From the NCBI RefSeq assembly GCF_000224145.3, contig NC_020173.2, positions 3,325,620 through 3,389,619 on the forward strand: a stretch of 64,000 bases of DNA, read 5' to 3'. Origin of the DNA: Ciona intestinalis. Taxonomy: Eukaryota > Chordata > Ascidiacea > Phlebobranchia > Cionidae. Positions 21,680 to 31,700 of the stretch are shown piece after piece (the first letter of the stretch is position 1; each line of letters begins with the position of its first letter). The notes under the pieces are model-generated. The model was given only the letters and a program-made list of their open reading frames with translations. It did not search any database and had not been told where the DNA came from. A program made the translations under genes and the position numbers.

Positions 21680-24600
21680 ATGGTACTGCACAGCGATTAC
21701 CCTGAATTAGTTATACCCAAAGTTAGTGTGTTTGATTACGTTGTACAGCATGCAAGGGAACACGAGGACAAAACTGCACTAGTAAGTTAAAATTGCATTT
21801 TATTCGATTTATACCAGGACATTAGCTTGTCACTTCAATTATTGTGTGAGCAACTAATAACGTAATATGGACAATTTCAAAAACGTCTGTCAGTAAACAT
21901 GCCAAGGATTAAATAAACCCAAGCGTATATAAAAAGAAAGATATAACGAATGATTAAAAACATATCCCCTATACTATTAGTTTATTACCATAAAGCAGTA
22001 ACTGATTTAAGTAACTTGGTTATCAGATTGAAGGCTCTACTGGTCAAAGTTTCACTTTCAACCAAGTATGCGACCTGTCAATCAAGTTTGCTTCTGTGTT
22101 GAATAAGAGAGGTTTAAGAAGGCAAGAAGTTGTTGCAGTTTGTTGTTCAAACTGTATTGAATATCCCATACTGGTGCTTGGTGCTGCTGCTAATAATGCA
22201 ATCTCTACCACATGCAACCCACATTATACTTACCGTGAGTATATATATAAAACAAGGTTGTTCCATATGTGTGGTGTATTCATGGCTGGATGTAAAGGGG
22301 CAACGATAGTCAATATGACACAGTTAATTTATACACTCCATGCCAGCTTTTGAGTTACCAGTTACCATGTCGCTGACTTGTGTAACTTTGTGGGTGATTG
22401 TTTTTTCTATATGGCCAACAATGTTATAAAAAGTTTATGCTAGGGCAAATAGAATTGACGATATGTTATTCACAGATGAAATGTTGAAGCAATTCCAACA
22501 CTGTCAACCAAAGTTTGTTATAACTGATGCTGATCAAGTTGAAAAAGTTAAACAAATTGCTGATCAAGTTAAATCTATTCAGGTATGACAATTGTAATAA
22601 TACAACAGACTCATACTATTCTATGTGGTCAGATCCTTGTCGAGGATTTAGGCCAAACTTAACCCATAATAAGGCATACCCGAAACATCTTTATGCAAAT
22701 ACTACTTTTAACATTTTAGGAAATCTTTACTGTTGGAAAAGTAAATGCTTTGGTTGCTGAAGATGATGGCAAAGGTGAATGATAATTATTTTTATGTGAT
22801 GTTCAAGTTATAGACCATTAGATTAGACCCTTTGATTATATACTATATACAGCAGAAGTGTTTTAAACTATTTCAATGGTGCAACAGCCTTAGGCAAACT
22901 AGGCTAGCTTTGTGGCTCAGTGGTTAGTTGTTTACATCATAACTAAAGGATACGGGGTTCAAAGCTCAACATGGATAACGATATGTAACATATTTTTTTA
23001 TTATTTTCAAGTTTTTTGTTTGGAGCTAAATTCAACTTCAGTGATGTATACGGGATGTTATGCTTGCGTTAAAATTGATTCAAAAATTTTTTTATACCTC
23101 TATTAAGCAGTCAGTTAACAATTATTTTTGACCCAACCATTATTGCAGTTACAGACTAAATATATACATATATATTCATATATAGGTTTTCCATTTGGTA
23201 CACAAATTAATCTTACTGAGGATATTGCATTCTTATGGTACTCAAGTGGTACAACCGGTATTCCTAAAGGTGTAATACACACGCATTACAGTTTTGTAGC
23301 TCTTCTGACTTTGCTTCGGTAAGCTGTATTTAAAATATTTCTCTTAAGATGATGCATGGAATATCATTTCCATTTAGGCAATAAAATTAGAAAAAAACAA
23401 TTTCCTGTTCCTGCCTTTTAATTTAATGAGTTGGAACAGGAAATGCCGTGAACATCATACTACATCTAGACATCTAGCATGGTCGCATGAATATGCCATG
23501 TGTGTCTGGTGTATATGAAGACACTCAAGTTATAACTCAATAGTGAGCATAAGGTGTTTTAATACACTATGCATGTCAGGTGTATAAGAAGAATCCTATG
23601 TTATAATTCGACGTGAGCATCAGGTGTATGAATACACTATGGATGTCCAGTGTATCAGAATACACCCATGTTATACCTCAACAGGAGCTTGAGGTGTATG
23701 AATACCCCATGTGTGACTTGTTTAAGAAGACACCACATTACCCTAACCCTATACTGCTATACAATCAACCCATAATGACTATGTCCAAATTTAAACACAA
23801 TGCTCTTTCAACAGTGGTCTTGGAAAACCTCCCCCCAACACTATCACATACAGTGTGCTACCAATGTTTCATGCCTATGGTGCATTAAGATTGTTCTCTA
23901 ACTTGAAAGGTTCCAACCATGTTATTGATAAAAGATTCCACATGGAAACCTTCCTCAAAGCAGTGGAGAAATACAAGGTTATTTATACTTTAATAAGATT
24001 GATAAATATTGTGAATTGTGGTTTATTTGTATGTTGTTTTGGTTTTAATCAGAGTAAAATCTGTTGCATCTGTTGAACTTTCAATGTTTTGGTTACAATT
24101 GTTTGGGGTTTATAGTTTCAATGTCTGAACTGGAAGAAGTATGCCATGTTTAAAACTGAATGATGGTACATTGGTACCTACGAATTATAGTGGAAATTTC
24201 TGGCACCTAATCGCAATTGCTTTAACTCAATGATCACTCACGGGTTGTCTAAATTTTCAGCCATACCAAAAAATGTTTAAAAAAATCACCAACAAATTTA
24301 AAGGTATATTTGAACTCGTAAGCTGGCAGGTGTATCAAACAGAACACCTGGGTTATAACAACTGTCGTTTTCCTGGCACACTAGGATGAAGCAAATTACA
24401 TATATTCATTAAACTATACAAGAAAGTTAGACTACTTCTTTAAATGAAATTTAAATGTGATTTTTTTCTACAGATTTCATCATTTTCAGCAGTTCCACCT
24501 ATCCTTATTGCTATCAAGAATTACCCGCACCTTAATAAATACGACTTATCCAGTCTTACAGCAATAGGATCTGGTGCTGCACCATTATCACCAAGTGTTA

Positions 24601-27600
24601 ATGTATCTGTAATGCAGAAAATGCAAGCTCTTGTGGTTCAAGGTAGGAATAAAGACAACAAGCTATATTATATGTTTATACGATATTTGTTGAAAATAAC
24701 TTATTTACCCTTGCATGCTGGGGCAACAACAGTAGTTATAAAACCGACTTGTTATAACTTCAGTTTCATAAATCTCATGCCCGGTTGCGTGTTGCTGCCT
24801 ATTTAACTTAGTGAGTGATTATTCCTGAGTGATCACTGGGTTGAAGCAAGTATACATTGTTGCAATGTAATATCATTTTCAACATATGTGGCTGTTATTT
24901 TATGTTTTTAAATAAACTATATTTACAGGTTGGGGGCTGACTGAAATAGTTTGTATAGCTGCTCATTTTAGTCCTGCTGCCCCGCTAACTACAGTTGGTT
25001 TTCTTCTTCCGAACACTAAAATAAAGGTAACTTGTTTAAACTAAGCCTAGAGATTAAAGTCGTATAGCATAGAGTACCTTATTATTTAATGTGTCAAATT
25101 CAGTATACTTTGACCCACTGTATTATTGTGGCAAAAAAGCAACAAATAGTTAAAAGTTGTAAAACATAGGGTACCTCTATATTTAATGTATCAAATGCAA
25201 TATACTTTAGTTCTGCTTAGTGGTATGAACACCAGGCAACAGGGTAAAACTATTTTTAGAAGTAAACTTTTGTGCTAAAACACATAATATCACACCTGTT
25301 TCAAATGTGGAGTTACATAGATATAATTACCCTAGGCACCCCTAAGGTTATGCCTATGCTTACCATGTACTTATGTTGTTGCATACCTTGAGCAGAGGTT
25401 AGAAGGGTCATTTAAAAGTCACGAAAAGTTAATGTTTATGTAATATCAATACCATGGGGCTATATTACCTATGTAAACAGTAGAGATGTAAACCTATACA
25501 CTGTGGACAAGAAACCATTAGAATCAGTTTAGTCATCACTTTTATAAACTTTAACCCATAGTGTGGCGCTCTTGCGCAAAATCATTTTACAAGATTTTGC
25601 AATGTCATTATCGTTTATATATTAAACATTCATTGGGTTATAAAGATGGTTTAACCATACCAGCACATGGTTAAATATTAACCTATCTGTACTCATTATG
25701 AGTAATGACCCAATCCAATGAACCTTTGACCTCTCTTTGCCATTTTTTGCATTAATAAAATCTATGGTAGTTATTTTAATTCATCGTGTATCAATTTCCA
25801 TTACCTTCAATTGGAAATTTGTGTTGTATGTTTTATATAAATTAAAGCATTGGTGTTTTGCATTGTAATAGTTGCTATAAAATAACTGTGCTACAAGCTT
25901 TTTGCACAGAATATAGATGCCATGTCTGCCTCTGTTTTGGATATCAAAACATATATATATATATATATATCTTAATAAATTGCTGGAATATTTTTTGGGG
26001 GATTAGGATATGCCGGGCAGCAACAGTTAATACACACCTAAGGTTTAGCAAACAGGCATTTTCTTTTAATTAAATGTAAACATGTTTAACTGTAAGCATG
26101 TTTTAAAAACTATATTTTTTTTATATCCTGTTTTGTTAATTGATATTTTCAATCTTCGCTACTGTAATTAAGACAAAAAATATTATTATTAGAAGAAGAG
26201 ATGTAGAAGAGACAAATAAAAGTTCTTAATATATTATTAACAGGTTGTCCACCCAGAAACAAGGAAGGAATTGGGGGTGGGTGAGGATGGTGAATTGTTG
26301 GTGAAAGGTCCTCATGTAAGTTGGATCAATATCATTAACCACTATATGTAACTAATCTGTATGAATGAGGTTTTATGGCAAGGCAAGCCATTAAACTGAA
26401 GGTTTAGGCCAGATTTGGCTCATTACTCTAACACCCAGCATGCTATAATCCATTGGTGACCAACTGACCACTGTAATAATATTATTAACCACTATTTGTA
26501 TATCTGTTCTATACTCATGCGGTCTTGTGGCAAGGCAAGACATAAGTTATTAGGCCAGATTTGGCTCATTACCCCAACACCTAGCATGTTGCAAGTCATT
26601 AGTGAATACTGAGTATAGCAATGACCTTTATGTGCCTTGCCCTGTGACACATACATCAATAGTACCTGTATCCAATATTGAACACAGTATCAGTTTTTTC
26701 TAATTACATTCAATTTTTCCTGTGTTTTTTTCTTAAAAACAAGTTACATTCAGTCTTCCCAGATTTTCTCTGATTGTTTTTTGTTTTGTTAGCTGATGAA
26801 AGGATATTACAACGATCCTGTTGCAAGTTCACTTGCATTCAACCATGAAGAATGGTTTTGTACGGGAGATATTGGACATTATGATCACGATGGTTATGTA
26901 TATATTGTGGACAGAATGAAGGAACTTATAAAATATAAAGGTTTTCAGGTAATTCATAATTCAAAACAACAATTCAGTTAAATCGCTTAGTTATATTAGT
27001 ATAAGTTTTAAATGTTTTATATAATATATTTGGTGACTCTTCTGTGGTTCATATATAGTTAGAAGATTCTGGTAAAAAAATTACAAAAGTGCCACAATAT
27101 ATGTACACTTCGTATTGATTGTTTCGTCATTAAAAAAGCTTTGTTTTTGCAACATTATTTAGTTGTTAATGTACATTTTGCTACCTAGGTACCCCCTGCC
27201 GAGCTAGAGAGCGTTATCCTTTCCAACCCCAAAGTTGCCGATGTTGGGGTAACGGGGATTCCCGACCCTGAAGCAGGGGAAGTCCCTCGTGCTTATGTTG
27301 TTCGTAAAGATGGGACGTTGACTGAAGAGGAGTTAAACAACTTTGTTCAAAGTATTCATAATTTATGATAATTTTTCTTACACTTTTTATATAGTTTTTA
27401 AAGTTTATAATTCATCCTAAGATTCCGATTTTTGTACAGTTTTTATTATATAAGGGTATAATTAATGTGACGATATTTTTTGTACACAGTTATTGAAGTT
27501 TAAATTCATCTTAAGATTAAGCTTTTCTGTAGAACTTATTTGGCAAGGTAAAGTGTTTTCTGAAAAACACTCTTTCTGTTGTAATTCGACACTAAGCATG

Positions 27601-27886
27601 AAGTGAGGTGCATGAATACACCAGACACGCACTGTGTATTCATACACCTCAGGGTTAAAGACACTTGACAGTTAGTATTAAATTTATAAATACTACATGC
27701 AAGGAAAAACATCTTATTTAGTAAAAAATCTAACCTTTAACTTTTTGTTTTTCAGGCAGAGTATCAAAATACAAATACTTATACGGTGGAATCAAATTTG
27801 TGAACAGCATTCCTAAGTCTCCAACAGGAAAAATATTAAGAAGGAAATTACATGAACATGCTCTCAAAGAATTGAATAAATTATAA
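21680..27886 (+). CDS. Acyl-CoA synthetase, 4CL/luciferase-like, paralogue 1
   Basis: Twelve exons join in phase: 21680-21781, 22027-22234, 22476-22582, 22720-22774, 23186-23318, 23815-23977, 24474-24642, 24929-25026, 26244-26315, 26793-26948, 27189-27351, 27756-27886, giving 518 residues. These enzymes activate a carboxylic acid with ATP to an acyl-AMP and transfer it to CoA. All core motifs are present: the phosphate-binding loop [11 protein letters not shown] (about 176), [14 protein letters not shown], the ribose-binding TGD (D395), [21 protein letters not shown], and catalytic Lys501 in [10 protein letters not shown]. The closest family is 4-coumarate-CoA ligase and firefly luciferase; the substrate cannot be read from the sequence. 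The C-terminus NKL resembles a weak peroxisomal targeting signal. A tandem paralogue follows 850 bp downstream. Confidence 0.92.
22228..22430 (+). repeat. SINE-like element fragment (family B)
   Basis: GGGGCAACGATAGTCAATATG, CTCCATGCCAGCTTTTGAGTTACC and GTGTAACTTTGTGGGTGATTG follow the family B order. It begins at the exon 2 donor of synthetase 1, in intron 2. Confidence 0.55.
22907..22990 (+). repeat. tRNA-like SINE head (family D)
   Basis: TTGTGGCTCAGTGGTTAGTTG ... GATACGGGGTTCAAAGCTC has the shape of the A and B boxes of a tRNA promoter (TGGCTCAGTGG and GGTTCAA). A second copy lies at 42013-42115. It is probably a SINE remnant rather than a working tRNA gene. Confidence 0.55.
23486..23740 (+). 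repeat. 71-bp tandem minisatellite in synthetase 1 intron 5
   Basis: About three and a half copies of a unit of about 71 bp (GAATACACTATG-ATGTC-GGTGTATAAGAAGACAC ... GTTATAACTCGACAGTGAGCATGAGGTGTAT). The same unit occurs at 27575-27655, 31665-31750 and, inverted, 37455-37705. Confidence 0.65.
24205..24412 (-). repeat. SINE-like element (family B), inverted
   Basis: It reads from AATTGCTTTAACTCAATGATCACTC through GGTGTATCAAACAGAACACC to GGATGAAGCAAATTACATATATTCATT, the body and ATTC-type tail of family B. It lies in synthetase 1 intron 6. Confidence 0.65.
25949..25971. repeat. (AT)n microsatellite
   Basis: Roughly ten AT units in synthetase 1 intron 8. The remainder of this 1.2-kb intron has short family E-like phrases (ATTTAATGTGTCAAATTCAGTATACTTTGAC near 25085 and again near 25180) and no coding signal. 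Confidence 0.8.
26330..26610 (+). repeat. Tandem pair of a 150-bp unit (family C related)
   Basis: TTAACCACTAT ... TATGGCAAGGCAAG ... TAGGCCAGATTTGGCTCATTAC ... ACACCCAGCATG occurs twice, starting near 26334 and 26484. It is a local direct duplication in synthetase 1 intron 9. Confidence 0.65.
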
Positions 27887-28738
27887 TATTATTAACTATT
27901 GGAATAATGGGCCAACGCTGGCCTGAATCTCAGGTCCCACACTGTAGGACTTCACTAATATAGAAATGCAATATTAATGATATTAATTATTGACCTTAAA
28001 TACTATGCATTTTACTATGGTTTCTAATTATATACAATATAATTTTTGCAATATCACTATGGTTGCAAAAAAGTTGATAACCTCGTTTAAAAAAATAAAA
28101 TTGTTGCAAAGGTTTATAAATCTGAAATTTATCGTTATTGGTTAAAAACTGAATAAATCATTTCATTATTTTATTGTGTTAACAAATTTTATTGAGCACT
28201 ATTTATAACTTAATATTATGCAGTCCGTTTTATGTTGCAGCGTTTGTGCTTGTAATCTTATTTACTCTGTAACTTGAGCAAACAGGTATAAATATGCTTG
28301 GTTCTGTCACTAGCAGGAAAGATTACTTATCTGCTAACTGTGTTTAAATGTGGATATTAGAATATTTAGGTGAAAGTTGTGCTTTAAATGCATCGTAATG
28401 TCTGCAATTCAAGAATTTGTAAAAGGCCTATATTTATAATGTAATACCTGTCAGAATTTAAATAGTCGTTTTATGTGGTGCAAACTTTAGAATATTCTCT
28501 TAAGTTTATGCTTTAATTGCAATAGACAGTTTAAGATTTATATATATTATACATATAAATTGATAAAGAAAAGACAATTTAAATTATAGAGCAACGAAAT
28601 CAATGTAAATATGTTTAATTTTGTGTTTTTAGTTGTACTACAGTTCTAGTTCTTTTTGTGAATAGGAAAAGTAATGCAATTAAGACTTAATCAAGTGTTT
28701 TTCTCCTATAGCATTAGTGTAGTGTTGTATACCCCAGC
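27887..28738. other. Spacer between the two synthetase genes
   Basis: It begins with a family C copy at 27898-27970 (AATGGGCCAACGCTGGCCTGAATCTCAGGTCCC). The rest is AT-rich, with poly-A-signal-like AATAAA sites near 28151. I see no gene. Confidence 0.5.
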
Positions 28739-31700
28739 ATGGGTATAACAAGTGATATAGTTATTGGTATACCTGAATCGGATTTATGTGGTTTCGTGTG
28801 TAACCTAATAAGGGAACATGGAGATGATATTGCATTGGTAAATCTACTTTATTACTTTAATACTTTATGCTGTATATTTCTGTATATGTTCCATGCTGCC
28901 ACATGTTTATGGTATTTTCTTCGTATGAAGTTATTTTTCTACTTTCACGTATTCGATGAGTATTTGCATTCTGACACGGCTTTATAAAATTTGTTAATAT
29001 AAATTTGAAATACATACCAAAAACCTTAACATTGTCTATAATAATGAACTATATTTAACTCAGTTTATAGAAGCTGTTTTGCAAGTATATGTGTTTATTT
29101 GTATTTTTTTTACCTAGTAAAACGTTAAATTTATTCCTTTGATTACAATAGAAAAGGCTATATTTACCTAACATAAAAAATAAACAGACAATTTTTCTAC
29201 TTCTTGGAACTACAATATGCTTCACGTTTATAGGTTGATGCAACAACAGAACAAAGTTTCACTTTCAACCAAGTATGCGACCTGTCAATCAAGTTTGCTT
29301 CTGTGTTGAATAAGAGAGGTTTAAGAAGGCAAGAAGTTGTTGCAGTTTGTTGTTCAAACTGTATTGAATATCCCATACTGGTGCTTGGTGCTGCTGCTAA
29401 TAATGCAATCTCTACTACATGCAACCCTTATTATACTTACCGTGAGTATTTTTATGGCAAATTTTAACTACTGTCGTTTTGTTGCCAATTCGTTCTCTTT
29501 GCTGATAATTATTTTGACATGCTAACCACTGTGTTATATCGTCCGCTTTTGATATTTTCTAACAAGTAGCTTGTGTAAGTTTTCCACTTTAATTTCATTG
29601 CAATCTTGTNTTTTATTCACAGATGAAATGTTGAAGCAATTCCAACACTGTCAACCAAAGTTTGTTATAACTGATGCTGATCAAGTTGAAAAAGTTAAAC
29701 AAATTGCTGATCAAGTTAAATCTATTCNNNNNNNNNNNNNNNNNNNNNNNNNNNNNNNNNNNNNNNNNNNNNNNNNNACGTCACAGTGCCCGCGAGTGAC
29801 GTTTTTTACAACTTTGAAATTTGATTTTTTAAACGTTCATAACTTTTAAATTAAAGCGAATTTTCACAAACTGGGTGTGAATTTAGCATCAGTAGACATA
29901 AAACTTTATTCTTATGCAAAAAACTGCGCAACCATGAGAACCGTGGGCCGGACTCTTTAACATTGTCTATAATAATGAACTATATTCAACTCAGTTTATA
30001 GAAGCTGTTTTGCGAGTATATGTGTTTATTTGTATTTTTTACCTAGTAAAATGTTAAATTTATTCCTTTGATTACAATAGAAAAGGCTATATTTATCTTA
30101 CATAAAAAATAAACAGACAATTTTTCTACTTCTTGGAACTACAATATGCTTCACGTTTATAGGTTGATGCAACCACAGAACAAAGTTTCACTTTCAACCA
30201 AGTATGCGACCTGTCAATCAAGTTTGCTTCTGTGTTGAATAAGAGAGGTTTAAGAAGGCAAGAAGTTGTTGCAGTTTGTTGTTCAAACTGTATTGAATAT
30301 CCCATACTGGTGCTTGGTGCTGCTGCTAATAATGCAATCTCTACTACATGCAACCCACATTATACTTACCGTGAGTATTTTTATGGCAAATTTTAACTAC
30401 TGTTGTTTTGTTGCCAATTCGAGTTTTTTTTAGGGCAAATTTTAACAACTACCGTTTTGTTGCCAATTCGTTCTCTTTGCTGATAATTATTTTGACATGT
30501 TAACCACTATGTTATATCGTCCGGTTTTGATTTTTTCTAACAAGTAGCTTGTGTAAGTCATTCCCATTTTAACTTCATCCCATCTTGTTTGTTGTGTTTG
30601 CAGATGAAATGTTGAAGCAATTCCAACACTGTCAACCAAAGTTTGTTATAACTAATGCTGATCAAGTTGAAAAGGTTAAACAAATTGCTGATCAAGTTAA
30701 ATCTATTCAGGTATGATAACTGTATTTTAGTCAATGTTACATATTTATGACATTCCATTAAAGCATACAATACACAAAGGCAGGTAACCCTCTTCATTTA
30801 AAAAAAATAATTTGATCGCTTTTACTTATTCATAGAGATAAAGAAATAAAAAATGTTTGCATGTTATATTATCATTTCCACATGGTATACCATTCATGAA
30901 CACATATGTGTTGTTTTCTTTACATCTATCTAAAAAAAAATCAAGGTATTTCTTTTTGAGTTAAATTTACATCACAAGAATTCTAATTGTAAGCTTTTGT
31001 ATTGTAGGAAATATTTACTGTTGACGAAAGTACAGAAGTTATTTCCATTCAAAAACTACTGGAGAAAGAAGATGGGACATGTAATTTTATATATTGTATT
31101 GTGGGTTTGGCTGCTACATTTTGTTTATCACTTTGACTCAAGTAGTTTTTGGTCTTATTTTTAATAAATTACCGTAGAACTTACTAATAGTGCCACACAT
31201 AATGGTAGAGCGACCACTTAGTAACCAGCATATGTTTCCTTGGGCAAAACACTCAAATTGCTCCGACCCAGGGTGCACTAATGGTTTGTCAGAGATAGCA
31301 GCCATACAAAGATCTGAAAACACTAGAAAAGTTGCATACTTGTAACTATTAAGCTAGCACGAGGTGCATTAGTTAAGCAATTAAATATGATGCACAACAG
31401 AACAACAGTGAATTATAACTCATAATTTCCATGCGAGGATAGATAAATGATTACCCCTATTTTTATATGCAGCTTTTCCTACTAATGTTTCATTCGATGT
31501 AAAAGAAGATGTTCTATTACTTCCATACTCAAGTGGGACTACTGGATTCCCTAAAGGCGTAATGCATACACATTACAGCTTTGTGTCTCTAATGCACTAT
31601 GCAATGTAAGTCTAAATAAACTGTTACGAAATGTTTATATTTTGCCTGGTATAAAGTACCATGACTTTCAGTATAAGATGCTGTATGACAAATACATCAT

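Noticed and set aside
23486..23740. Possible CRISPR-like array
   Set aside because: Direct tandem units with no spacers in an intron of an animal gene; it is a minisatellite.
29571..29849. Plus-strand frame across the run of N
   Set aside because: It reads through undetermined bases; only the exon 3 part before the gap is real coding sequence.
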